Positions 1 to 7,605 of a DNA stretch of 64,000 bases are shown piece by piece. The notes beneath the pieces are model-generated. The model did not search any database and was not told the origin of the DNA. It saw only the letters and a program-made list of their open reading frames with translations. The stretch is taken from the NCBI RefSeq assembly GCF_000816845.1, contig NZ_CP006877.1, positions 2,299,501 through 2,363,500 on the forward strand, in the 5' to 3' direction. Each line of letters begins with the position of its first letter. Position 1 is the first letter of the stretch. This stretch comes from Rhizobium gallicum bv. gallicum R602sp. Lineage in GTDB: Bacteria > Pseudomonadota > Alphaproteobacteria > Rhizobiales > Rhizobiaceae. The position numbers were made by a program, and so were the translations under genes.

Positions 1-1023
1 GGAGATCGCGTCCGAATCTTCGTGACGAACAAACTGCCGGAGCACACGACGATCCACTGGCATGGCATGATCTTGCCGTCCGGCATGGATGGCGTCGGCG
101 GATTGACGCAGCCGCATATCCCTGTCGGCAAGACCTTCGTTTACGAGTTCGACCTCGTGAAGTCGGGCACCTTCATGTACCACCCGCATTCCGACGAGAT
201 GGTGCAGATGGCGATGGGCATGATGGGCATGTTCATCATCCACCCCAAAGACCCGATGTTCATGCCGGTCGACCGGGACTTCGTCTTCCTGCTCAACGCC
301 TACGACATCGATCCTGGCTCCTACGTGCCGCGCATCATGGAGATGACCGACTTCAACATGTGGTGCTGGAACAGCCGCGTCTTCCCGGACATCAGCCCGC
401 TGGTCGTTTCCAAGAACGACCGCGTCCGCGTCCGCGTCGGCAATCTGACGATGACGAACCATCCAATCCACATGCATGGCTACGACTTCGAGGTGACGTG
501 CACCGACGGCGGATGGGTGCGGCCCGAAGCGCGGTGGCCGGAGGTCAGCATCGACATCCCGGTTGGCGCGATGCGGGCTTACGAGTTCGACGCCAAGTAT
601 CTCGGCGACTGGGCGATCCATTGCCACAAGTCGCACCATACGATGAACGCGATGGGACATGACATCCCGACATTCATCGGGGCCGACAAGTCGAAGGTCG
701 CCGAGAAGATCAAGAAGCTGCAGCCGGAATACATGCCCATGGGCACCAAGGGCATGGCCGATATGGGCGAAATGGAAATGCCTATCCCCGAGAACACCAT
801 TCCGATGATGACCGGCTGGGGGCCGCATGGCCCCATCGAGATGGGCGGCATGTTCTCGGTCGTGAAGGTCCGCGAGGGCATCTCGGCGGGCGATTACTCC
901 GATCCGGGTTGGTACGAGAATCCGCCCGGGACCCAGGCTTGGGAATGGACCGGCGAACTGCCGGACGCGACCAAGGCCAAAGACGCGAAGACACAAATCA
1001 CCCCGAAGCCGACAAATGGCTGA
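1..1023 (+). CDS. Multicopper oxidase, 5' truncated by window edge
   Basis: Periplasmic multicopper oxidase, C-terminal 340 residues; the reading frame is open from base 1, so the true start lies outside the window. All four copper-ligand motifs are visible: HWHG near residue 19, an HPH near residue 58, a HPIHMHG block in the last cupredoxin domain, and HCHKSHHTMNAMGH, the His-Cys-His segment joining the type 1 site to the trinuclear centre. A Met/Gly-rich stretch (MPMGTKGMADMGEMEM) follows and probably binds extra copper, as in CopA/PcoA-like oxidases. The family oxidises Cu(I) or organic substrates with reduction of O2 to water. It is followed by a cupredoxin and a CusF-like gene on the same strand, which supports a copper-tolerance role. 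Family is secure; the exact member is not. Confidence 0.93.
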   Translation, partial: GDRVRIFVTNKLPEHTTIHWHGMILPSGMDGVGGLTQPHIPVGKTFVYEFDLVKSGTFMYHPHSDEMVQMAMGMMGMFIIHPKDPMFMPVDRDFVFLLNAYDIDPGSYVPRIMEMTDFNMWCWNSRVFPDISPLVVSKNDRVRVRVGNLTMTNHPIHMHGYDFEVTCTDGGWVRPEARWPEVSIDIPVGAMRAYEFDAKYLGDWAIHCHKSHHTMNAMGHDIPTFIGADKSKVAEKIKKLQPEYMPMGTKGMADMGEMEMPIPENTIPMMTGWGPHGPIEMGGMFSVVKVREGISAGDYSDPGWYENPPGTQAWEWTGELPDATKAKDAKTQITPKPTNG

Positions 1024-1055
1024 GGCTCAATCTTCCACATCAAAAGGATTTACGC

Positions 1056-1535
1056 ATGAAGAACTATGTATTGGCACTGGCGCTCGTCGCCCTCGCAACC
1101 CCAGCCTTGGCTACCGGCAATCACGCTGGCGGTCACGGTGAAAAAATGGCCATTGGCGAACCTGGTGATAAAGCCAAGGCGACACAGACGATCCGCGTCA
1201 CGATGAAAGAAACCGACGACGGGAAGATGCTGTTCACCCCCGCCGTCTTCAACGTCCGCAAGGGGCAGACGGTCAAGATCGCGATCAAGAATGCCGGAAC
1301 AGTCGACCACGAGTTCGTGCTCGATCAGGAAGACAAGATTCTTGAGCATAAAGCGGTCATGGAAAAGTTCCCGGAGATGGAACATGACGATCCGAATTCG
1401 ATCCGACTTCCGGCCGGTCAATCCGGCGAGATCATCTGGAAGTTCACCACCGACGGCCAGTTCAAGTTCGCCTGCCTGATCCCCGGTCACTACGAGGCTG
1501 GCATGCACGGCGACGTCACCGTCGGCGGGAAGTAA
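1056..1535 (+). CDS. Secreted cupredoxin-family copper protein
   Basis: Protein of 159 residues with a clear signal peptide (MKNYVLALALVALATPALA). The mature part is a blue-copper fold: a His in VDHEF and the C-terminal CLIPGHYEAGM loop supply the Cys, His and Met ligands of a type 1 copper site. A His-rich segment (NHAGGHGEK) follows the signal peptide. The ATG at 1056 was chosen over longer in-frame starts because the signal peptide begins there and AAAGGA lies 8 bases upstream. It sits 32 bases after the multicopper oxidase and 27 bases before the CusF-like gene, so it is probably the electron-transfer or copper-carrier partner in one operon. Confidence 0.9.
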   Translation: MKNYVLALALVALATPALATGNHAGGHGEKMAIGEPGDKAKATQTIRVTMKETDDGKMLFTPAVFNVRKGQTVKIAIKNAGTVDHEFVLDQEDKILEHKAVMEKFPEMEHDDPNSIRLPAGQSGEIIWKFTTDGQFKFACLIPGHYEAGMHGDVTVGGK

Positions 1536-1562
1536 AGTAATTGAACCTAAGGAGTTACAGAA

Positions 1563-1847
1563 ATGAAAACCGCAATGAAACTTGCCGTTGCTGCCTTGCT
1601 CTCGCTCAGCACAGCATTTGGAGCTTTCGCCCAGGAATTCACCAAGGGCGTCGTCAACAAGGTCGACACCAAAGCAAAGAAGGTCACCATCAAGCATGAA
1701 GACCTCAAGGGCCTCGACATGCCCGCGATGACCATGGTTTTCCGCGTCGAAGACCCGGCTCTGCTGGAAAAGCTGAAGGAAGGCTCGAATATCGAATTCG
1801 TTGCCGAGCGCGTGAACGGCAAAATCACTGTCACTCAGGTGAAGTGA
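1563..1847 (+). CDS. CusF-like periplasmic copper-binding protein
   Basis: Protein of 94 residues with a signal peptide ending about AFA-QEF, followed by a small OB-fold domain of the CusF/copper-chaperone family. The metal site is seen as a His (KHEDLKG) followed by LDMPAMTMVF. In Escherichia coli CusF the equivalent loop is NWPEMTM, where a Trp stacks on Cu(I). Here that Trp is replaced by Met, a variant I believe is common in alphaproteobacteria. The probable role is to carry Cu(I) in the periplasm. AAGGAG at 1549-1554 is the ribosome site. A strong hairpin about 30 bases after the stop suggests this is the last gene of the operon. Confidence 0.9.
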   Translation: MKTAMKLAVAALLSLSTAFGAFAQEFTKGVVNKVDTKAKKVTIKHEDLKGLDMPAMTMVFRVEDPALLEKLKEGSNIEFVAERVNGKITVTQVK

Positions 1848-1876
1848 GCCAGCCCGCCGTCGCTGAGGCGACTTTA

Positions 1877-1903
1877 TACGCGGCCGTCGTTGGCGGCCGC
1901 GTA
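1877..1903 (+). terminator. Hairpin closing the copper operon
   Basis: Perfect 10-base inverted repeat (TACGCGGCCG / CGGCCGCGTA) with a 7-base loop, 29 bases after the CusF-like stop. The following run of T is poor, so it may be a weak intrinsic terminator or an mRNA-stabilising stem. It also argues against translation of the next gene starting upstream of it. Confidence 0.6.
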
Positions 1904-1987
1904 ACCTTATCCACATCAACTTCGACAACGAGCGCGTCCGTTATAAAACACGCAGGCGCAATCGAATACCTTCCGGTAACGACCGCC

Positions 1988-3343
1988 ATGAAATCTGTAA
2001 TCGGCGCTCATTGGAATTACGCGCGAGAAATTCGTTCGATCCTTCTGCGGTTTGTCGCCTTCGCCATTCTTCTCGCCAACCTCTTGCTAGGCGGCAACGA
2101 AGGTGCCGAAAGGACGCATTTAATCGTCGTCGTCAGCTATCTCGTCATCAGCATCGCATCCGTCGCGACAGCGCGATTCCTTCCTGATCGCTCTTGGCTG
2201 AAAACGCTCTTTGTCGTACTCGACGCCTTGCTGGTCGTCTTAATTTTGTATGCGCACATCCTTGGCGGACCGGTTACCGAAAACCACAATTTGACGACAA
2301 CCGGCTTGGTGGTGGCATTCATCCTGCTCAACCATGTAGGCCTCAAGCTGGATCGGCGGCTCGTCCTTATCTTCTCTGGCCTCGTCCTCGCTTCCTGGAT
2401 GACCATGCTGGCTATCACCGCCGCGAGACATCATTCGGCTGACATGGTGTCGTTGATCGGATCGTTCTTTAATCAGGACCTGGGCCTCACGGTCAGCTTT
2501 GGCTTCACCGCCCTTGCAATTTATCTTCTCGCGAAGGACCACGACCGGACGCATAAGGAGGCGCTGCGAGCGGATGAGCGGCGTCTCAACCTTTCGCGAT
2601 TCTTCTCGCCGCTCGTGGTCGCAGACCTTGAGGAAGGCAGCTCGGCGATCGATCTGGAACGTCGTAACGCGGCGATCATGTTCGTTGACCTGCGGAATTT
2701 CACAAGCTTTGCCGAAAATGCGCCTGCACGCGAGCTAGCCTGGGTGCTGGGGGAATATCGGCACCTTGTTTCCGGCACCATTTTTGAGCATGGCGGGACC
2801 GTCGATAAGTTTATCGGTGACGGGGTCATGGCGGTGTTCGGCCAACCCTCCCCCACAGAAGACGACGCAGACCGTGCCTTGGCATGCGCTCTCGATCTCG
2901 TCGATGCGCTCAGCGATTGGAAGAACCACAGTGTGCGGAATGGTTACCCTGCCCTGAACGCAGGTATTGGCTTGCACTACGGCACGGTCGTCGGCGGGGT
3001 TCTGGACAGCGGATGCCATAGCGAGTTCACCGTGATCGGTGATGCGGTTAACGTCGCCCAGCGCCTGGAATCTCTGGCCAAATCATTCGATGCGCCGCTC
3101 GTCGTATCGTCAGCGCTGATGGCGCAATTGCGTGAGCCAGTTCCGACCGCGCTCTGGATACCACAGAGTTCGGTGGTTCTGCCGGGACGTCGGCTCCCGA
3201 TAGATGTGTGGTATTTGCGCCGGGAAGCAGGCTTTACTCCCGCCGAGGAGAACACAAACTACGAGACGGGGGGCGTGCAGACCGCCTTCCATAGATCGTC
3301 CTTCCAGTTATCGCCTCCCGCCCCCGATATGTGCACCGGATAA
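1988..3343 (+). CDS. Membrane class III adenylate/guanylate cyclase
   Basis: Protein of 451 residues: about six hydrophobic helices in the first 190 residues, then a class III nucleotide cyclase domain. The catalytic domain shows both metal-binding aspartates, in IMFVDLRNFT and in DKFIGDGVMAVFG, and the FTVIGDAVNVAQRL segment that contacts the ribose and transition state. It should make cAMP (or cGMP) at the inner face of the membrane. The frame is open back to 1844, but the ATG at 1988 was preferred because the upstream part runs through the hairpin at 1877-1903 and has low-complexity Ser/Thr composition. The C-terminal 28 codons overlap a convergent gene, so the true end may contain sequence acquired by rearrangement. 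Confidence 0.85.
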   Translation: MKSVIGAHWNYAREIRSILLRFVAFAILLANLLLGGNEGAERTHLIVVVSYLVISIASVATARFLPDRSWLKTLFVVLDALLVVLILYAHILGGPVTENHNLTTTGLVVAFILLNHVGLKLDRRLVLIFSGLVLASWMTMLAITAARHHSADMVSLIGSFFNQDLGLTVSFGFTALAIYLLAKDHDRTHKEALRADERRLNLSRFFSPLVVADLEEGSSAIDLERRNAAIMFVDLRNFTSFAENAPARELAWVLGEYRHLVSGTIFEHGGTVDKFIGDGVMAVFGQPSPTEDDADRALACALDLVDALSDWKNHSVRNGYPALNAGIGLHYGTVVGGVLDSGCHSEFTVIGDAVNVAQRLESLAKSFDAPLVVSSALMAQLREPVPTALWIPQSSVVLPGRRLPIDVWYLRREAGFTPAEENTNYETGGVQTAFHRSSFQLSPPAPDMCTG

Positions 3344-3624
3344 TCGATGCCTCGGACGGATACCTTGGCTGGATAGCCACATTTCACGAATGCTCGATGC
3401 TTTCCCGGGTCGCTGTAACCGCCACCCGCAGCATTGCCTTGTGAAAGCGAAATGAGGACGTCGAAATCATATCCAGCTCGCTCTGCGGTGTGATTGCTTA
3501 TAAGGCCAAGGCTGACCACGGTGTCGTCGTCGAAATGCGCCGTATGAAAAATCAATGGTTCCATTGCCTTCGCATTGGAAACCAATGACAGCCCGGCGAC
3601 AAATACGATCAGATTCCAACGCAT
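3259..3624 (-). CDS. Small secreted protein of unknown function
   Basis: Protein of 121 residues with a plausible signal peptide (MRWNLIVFVAGLSLVSNAKA). The mature part has two Cys (KCGYPAK and KAVCTPP) that could pair, and a Gly-rich segment. I recognise no family. GGGAGGGG ends four bases before the ATG, which supports the start. It converges with the nucleotide cyclase gene and overlaps its last 85 bases. Such a long tail-to-tail overlap is unusual and suggests that one of the two 3' ends has been altered. Confidence 0.6.
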   Translation of the reverse strand: MRWNLIVFVAGLSLVSNAKAMEPLIFHTAHFDDDTVVSLGLISNHTAERAGYDFDVLISLSQGNAAGGGYSDPGKHRAFVKCGYPAKVSVRGIDYPVHISGAGGDNWKDDLWKAVCTPPVS

Positions 3625-3738
3625 TCACCCCTCCCGTGGTTCATGCGAATACAGACCATATCACTTCGACGGCCGTGCTGCTATCAATTCCCAGAGATCA
3701 GGCCGAGAACAGATGCGGCTATCGGCTACACAAACGCC

Positions 3739-4824
3739 TCATGATCGAAGTGGCATCGCATTGGCAGTCTGTTGTGCCCAATAACGCCGTAGCCATTGCT
3801 TCATCCATTGATGGGATGGTTTGTCGAGTGCGTGGTAACATGCCATTCCCACAGCCATGCAGGCGACAAAGACGGCCGCGAAGAGGCTTAACTGCTGGCC
3901 GAGCGGTGCGTTCCCAGCCTCAAACCCAGTTTTCTCAAAGATGTACTTGCAGAAGGCGATGGTGATCAGATGCGAGAGGTAGATCGCGTAAGAGGCATTG
4001 CCGATGTGACAAAGAAATTCGACCTTCCGCAGCCTTCCGTTGCGCTCGTACGAGAGTGCACCAATCAATAAGAGCGCCGCAGGCAATCCCCACATTACGG
4101 CTCTCCGAAATCCACCCTCGGGCGGCTCCACCCAGAACGAAAGCGCGATACCAGCCACGCCTAGCGCGATAAAAAGCGTGTCCATGGTTTTTGGAAGCGC
4201 CTTACCAGAAACGTACCAGACAGCGATGAAAATACCTGCGAGAAACTCCGACAACAAGGGTGACGCGATTACTTTAACGGCGGCGACTTCGCTGGAGAGG
4301 AACCGCGCCAACATCAAACTTCCCAAGGTCACCGTGAGGTAGGTTAAGCGATGTCTTTCCTTTAACAGCAGCCCGAACGCGAATACGAGATAGAAGAACA
4401 TTTCGAAGTTGAGCGTCCAGCCCACGGCAAGTGCTGGTTCTACAGCTCCGTTCCGGGCAGAATACGGAATGAACAACAGCGATTTCGCAACCTCAGAAAC
4501 AGTCGAGGATGCCTCATCAAATGGCCCTGGGGACAGTGTCGCGCCAACGACAAATATTATGGTGAAGAGCGAGTAGAGCGGGACGATCTTGATAATTCGA
4601 TGTGCGAGAAACTCGGCAGGCCCCATAGATTTTCCGGCGGTAACCGACCACATAATGAAGCCGCTGACGAGGAAAAACAAATCGACGCCAGCCGCAAGCG
4701 GCCGCCACTCCCAGCCGAAGATGAAACCGATGTGATAGACAGCGACTGCCGTTGCGGCGAACGCTCTGAGATATTGAACCGAGTAGATCATTTCCCCTGG
4801 TACGCTGAGCCTAGCATTGCTCAT
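3739..4824 (-). CDS. Acyltransferase-3 family membrane protein
   Basis: Protein of 361 residues with about ten transmembrane helices. The N-terminus has the family hallmark YLRAFAATAVAVYH (the R and the H of the catalytic region) followed by FFLVSGFIM. These proteins transfer acyl groups, usually acetyl or succinyl, to sugars of exopolysaccharide, O-antigen or Nod factor at the inner membrane. The substrate cannot be read from sequence. GGAGA six bases upstream of the ATG at 4824 supports this start; a second ATG at 4791 also has an AGGGGA. It is monocistronic as far as visible. Confidence 0.88.
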   Translation of the reverse strand: MSNARLSVPGEMIYSVQYLRAFAATAVAVYHIGFIFGWEWRPLAAGVDLFFLVSGFIMWSVTAGKSMGPAEFLAHRIIKIVPLYSLFTIIFVVGATLSPGPFDEASSTVSEVAKSLLFIPYSARNGAVEPALAVGWTLNFEMFFYLVFAFGLLLKERHRLTYLTVTLGSLMLARFLSSEVAAVKVIASPLLSEFLAGIFIAVWYVSGKALPKTMDTLFIALGVAGIALSFWVEPPEGGFRRAVMWGLPAALLLIGALSYERNGRLRKVEFLCHIGNASYAIYLSHLITIAFCKYIFEKTGFEAGNAPLGQQLSLFAAVFVACMAVGMACYHALDKPSHQWMKQWLRRYWAQQTANAMPLRS

Positions 4825-4987
4825 TGTCCGTCTCCGTGTTCGAGGAGAGTCGCTGTTCGTCGACGGCCTTCACACGTCGAACTGCCAAAAGGTCGACAAT
4901 CTGCCAGCTATGGCAATTCGCTTTCGACGAGCCACTTTCCTGTCGTTCTAAGGATGTTTGTGGATAAAGAGGCTGCTTACCCGCGCC

Positions 4988-5398
4988 TCAAACCGCAATT
5001 TCGAACCGGGGCGGCCGTTCGATTCCATAGCCGAGCCGCTTTGCTTGCTGGGATGGCTCTTTTAGGAAACGCGCACCTGCGAGAGCTTCGGAGCCTCGAT
5101 GTGATTGAAGCGCTGGATAGAATTTTTCGTGAGTGTGGTCGGAGCAATGTATCTCAGTTGCGGCGTCGGCCGCCGCTAGTGAAACATGTCGACTGCAGTC
5201 AGCCGAATACTCTACCTGGCTTGCCAAGGGGATTAAGGACGAACTGATAGAGCTTAGTTCATGCGCCAGCTGGTGGCGTCCGGATAGAGGCAGAAGGAAA
5301 ACAGTGAGCGCAGCAACTGCAACGATCAGCCTCAAAAACCTTTTTCCTAAGCCGCGTTTCACCTTGTCACACTCCACATTCTTGCGCTTTGCAAGCAA
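4988..5398 (-). CDS. Possible small membrane or exported protein, unknown
   Basis: Open frame of 136 residues with one hydrophobic segment (FLRLIVAVAALTVFLLPLSG) near residues 22-41, then a His- and Cys-containing soluble part (ADCSRH, IHCSDHTHEK). No family recognised. The His/Cys content and the neighbouring copper genes make a metal link conceivable, but that is only inference. Competing frames on the other strand exist, so the gene itself is uncertain. Confidence 0.4.
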   Translation of the reverse strand: MLAKRKNVECDKVKRGLGKRFLRLIVAVAALTVFLLPLSGRHQLAHELSSISSSLIPLASQVEYSADCSRHVSLAAADAATEIHCSDHTHEKFYPALQSHRGSEALAGARFLKEPSQQAKRLGYGIERPPRFEIAV

Positions 5399-5555
5399 GA
5401 AAGAAGAGCATAGCGAAACCTCGACTTCCTTGTAACTCGTCCAAAGGTACTACTCCGAGCTGCCCTGCCTCTCATAAATTCGGCCATCAACTTGAACGAA
5501 GATAAGCCACCCGCGCGGGATTGCAGACTTTTGGCCGACGCGGTAGCTCTTTCCC

Positions 5556-5951
5556 ATGCGAGAGCCTGATATCGACGTGGATGGTTGGTGCTTAGATGAT
5601 GGGGAGGAATACCATCGGGCCGCACCCGACACTTTTTGGATTCCTGATCGTGAAGCTCGCGAGGCGCTGCAGCCCGGCGACTTGGCGAAGCTGATCTTCC
5701 GTATCAGCGTCGATGATCCGGAAGCGCCTGTTGCGGTGGAACGCATGTGGGTGCTTGTGCGTGAACGCATCCCAGGTGGCTATTTCGGTATCTTGGACAA
5801 CGATCCTGAAGCCATCGACGATAACGAGGAATTCTGGAGCGGCATCGAACTGCCCTTCGCCGCCCGTCACGTCATTAACATTGATGGGCGGGACGAAAAC
5901 ACCATCGCGCTTGCGGCTCAGGAGCCGAAACGGCGATGGCAAAAGTCCTGA
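5556..5951 (+). CDS. Conserved hypothetical protein (DUF2314-like)
   Basis: Protein of 131 residues. The sequence WIPDREAREALQPGDLAKL, then ERMWVLVRER and GYFGILDNDPE, resembles the widespread small DUF2314-type proteins sometimes annotated as immunity-like; the assignment is from memory and tentative. It is acidic, has no signal peptide or membrane helix and is probably cytoplasmic. No good ribosome site precedes the ATG at 5556, and an upstream start cannot be excluded. It lies just before the IS3 copy and appears intact. Confidence 0.6.
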   Translation: MREPDIDVDGWCLDDGEEYHRAAPDTFWIPDREAREALQPGDLAKLIFRISVDDPEAPVAVERMWVLVRERIPGGYFGILDNDPEAIDDNEEFWSGIELPFAARHVINIDGRDENTIALAAQEPKRRWQKS

Positions 5952-6083
5952 AGAGCGAAGCCGCGAACTCGGTCGGCCTCGATGATTGGCTCGCGTAAAA
6001 CCAAGTCTCTCGAAATCCGCCTTGAATGATTTTCTGAGTTCTTTATCCGCGTAGCCCGTCTGTAGCGTCTCAGGTAGTTTCGT

Positions 6084-6110
6084 TGACCTGCCACTGAGAA
6101 TTTCCTCCAG
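6084..6110 (+). repeat. IS left terminal inverted repeat
   Basis: Begins TGACCTGCCACTGA and continues GAATTTCCTCCAG. Pairs with 7210-7235 over about 26 bases, with one gap and two mismatches. Confidence 0.85.
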
Positions 6111-6146
6111 AATGGATTAGAGTTCGGCCTATTAAAGGACGGACGA

Positions 6147-7217
6147 ATGAAGAAGCAGCGATTTACGGAAGAGCAGATTATTTCGGTGCTGAAGGAGCAG
6201 GAGGCTGGCGCGAAGGTGGCCGACCTCTGCCGCAAGCACGGAATTTCAGAAGCAACGTTTTATAATTGGAAAGCCAAATACGGCGGCATGGAAGTCTCCG
6301 AGGCGAAGCGGCTGAAAGCGCTTGAGGACGAGAATAAACGCGACGCCGTCGCGCATCTGAAGACCGTCATGAGTCTTTCGGAACGGCGGGCCTGCCAGAT
6401 TATATCTGCGGATCGGAAGATGGTGCGATATCGGTCCTGCCGACCGCCGGAGGTAGAATTGCGGGCGAAGCTGCGCGATCTTGCCAATGAGCGAAGGCGT
6501 TTCGGATATCGGCGACTGTTCGTCCTGCTTCGGCGGGACGGAGAACCGGCCGGCGTCAATCGCATCTACCGGCTCTATCGCGAGGAAGGTCTTTCCGTTC
6601 GCAAGCGGAAAGCCCGGCGGCGTGCGGTCGGCACGCGTGCGCCGATCCTGGTTGAAGCGAAGGCCAATGCCCGCTGGTCGCTGGACTTCGTGCATGACCA
6701 GTTTGCCTGCGGCAGACGCTTCCGCGTGCTCAACATTGTCGATGATGTGACGCGCGAATGCCTGGCGGCGATCCCGGACACATCCATCTCCGGTCGACGT
6801 GTCGCCCGAGAACTGACGACGCAGATCGAACGACGCGGCACCGAACTAACGTCGAATGCCATCCTTGCCTGGTCGAAGGATCACAAGGTCGAGTGGCACT
6901 ACATCGCGCCGGGAAAGCCGATGCAGAACGGCTATGTTGAGAGTTTCAACGGTCGGATGCGCGACGAGTTGCTCAACGAGAGCCTGTTCTTCGGCCTCGA
7001 TCATGCCCGAAGCGCCATTGCCGAATGGGCGGACGATTACACTACTTTTCGGCCGCACTCATCGCTCGGATACCAAACCCCGGCAGACTTTGCCGGGACC
7101 ATCGCCGCAACCGGCTCCAACGCTGCGCAAGATGAAAGCTTCGCGTTTCCGCCGGTTGCTCAAACCGCGCCTGTTGGCGTATTCAAAACCGCCGGGGCTC
7201 TAGTCGCCGCTGGATGA
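6147..7217 (+). CDS. IS3-family transposase, OrfA-OrfB fused in one frame
   Basis: Protein of 356 residues. Residues 1-65 are the OrfA helix-turn-helix ([33 protein letters not shown]). Residues from about 68 are OrfB with its HTH_21 ([15 protein letters not shown]) and rve integrase core: aspartates in [11 protein letters not shown] and [11 protein letters not shown], glutamate in [15 protein letters not shown]. Normally OrfA and OrfB lie in different frames joined by -1 frameshifting, with a leucine-zipper segment between. Here ALEDEN runs straight into KRDAVAHLK, so about 30 residues containing the zipper and slippery site are missing and the two frames are joined. Catalytic residues are kept, but loss of the zipper probably impairs activity. 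Confidence 0.88.
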   Translation: MKKQRFTEEQIISVLKEQEAGAKVADLCRKHGISEATFYNWKAKYGGMEVSEAKRLKALEDENKRDAVAHLKTVMSLSERRACQIISADRKMVRYRSCRPPEVELRAKLRDLANERRRFGYRRLFVLLRRDGEPAGVNRIYRLYREEGLSVRKRKARRRAVGTRAPILVEAKANARWSLDFVHDQFACGRRFRVLNIVDDVTRECLAAIPDTSISGRRVARELTTQIERRGTELTSNAILAWSKDHKVEWHYIAPGKPMQNGYVESFNGRMRDELLNESLFFGLDHARSAIAEWADDYTTFRPHSSLGYQTPADFAGTIAATGSNAAQDESFAFPPVAQTAPVGVFKTAGALVAAG

Positions 7218-7235
7218 AAGTTCAGTGGCAGGTCA
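7210..7235 (-). repeat. IS right terminal inverted repeat
   Basis: Read on the minus strand it starts TGACCTGCCACTGA and continues ACTTTCATCCAG, matching the left end. Confidence 0.85.
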
Positions 7236-7388
7236 CACCTTACAAAGGGCCAGAACGAAACGCAGCGAGTGCCTCGTCAGGAATGTGCTCCTCAGCGGGT
7301 AATTTAGGTGCTCAAGCAGCGATTTTCCGTCAGGAACCCGAAGATCACGACCGCTCTAACGCTTTGGAAAGTCACAAAGCGACAAAAA

Positions 7389-7410
7389 ATTAAGCCATTG
7401 ATTTTGTTAG
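7389..7410 (+). repeat. Direct repeat copy 1 (candidate TnsB-type box)
   Basis: Shares 17 of 22 positions with 7529-7550, including the uninterrupted core CCATTGATTTT (7395-7405). Confidence 0.4.
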
Positions 7411-7528
7411 ATCTCGGAAATTTTCTGACTCTAAACCCCATATTTTTTCCGGAAAGATCGAAATAATTTCCGACAGAGTAAAGTAATGCCCGCCAACACT
7501 ACTGTCGCCACAACGCAGCTGAGATTCG

Positions 7529-7550
7529 ATCAACCCATTGATTTTAAGAG
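7529..7550 (+). repeat. Direct repeat copy 2 (candidate TnsB-type box)
   Basis: Second copy with core CCATTGATTTT at 7535-7545, same orientation as the first. Confidence 0.4.
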
Positions 7551-7605
7551 TCCCAACCAAAAAATGTCGATTCTCTGGCACTCATTGGGCCCGAGTTCAT
7601 GGCCC

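Larger units (their letters stand above)
6084..7235 (+). mobile_element. IS3-family (IS407-like) insertion sequence, internally deleted
   Basis: Element of 1152 bases bounded by terminal inverted repeats that begin TGACCTGCCACTGA. One gene fills it. It is shorter than the usual 1.2-1.3 kb, which fits the internal deletion inferred from the transposase. The bases flanking the ends (TCGT on the left, CACC on the right) do not match, so no target-site duplication is visible. This points to rearrangement or decay after insertion. Confidence 0.85.
7236..7605. other. AT-rich gap between IS and transposon operon; possible transposon end
   Basis: No convincing gene in 370 bases. It is more AT-rich than its surroundings and contains a 22-base direct repeat (7389-7410 and 7529-7550) sharing the core CCATTGATTTT, 140 bases apart. 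Repeated 22-base boxes are what a TnsB-type transposase binds at Tn7-like ends. A third clear copy and the matching other end were not found, so an end here is only a suggestion. Confidence 0.4.

Noticed and set aside
1050..1928. 292-residue open frame on the minus strand
   Set aside because: Antisense to the cupredoxin and CusF-like genes, both with signal peptides and metal motifs.
1844..1987. Upstream extension of the nucleotide cyclase
   Set aside because: It would overlap the CusF-like stop and run through a strong hairpin; the later ATG fits better.
3547..3560. AAAAATCAATGG resembling the 7.4-kb boxes inverted
   Set aside because: Lies within the secreted-protein gene (MEPLIF codons) and shares too little beyond the core to be a transposon box.
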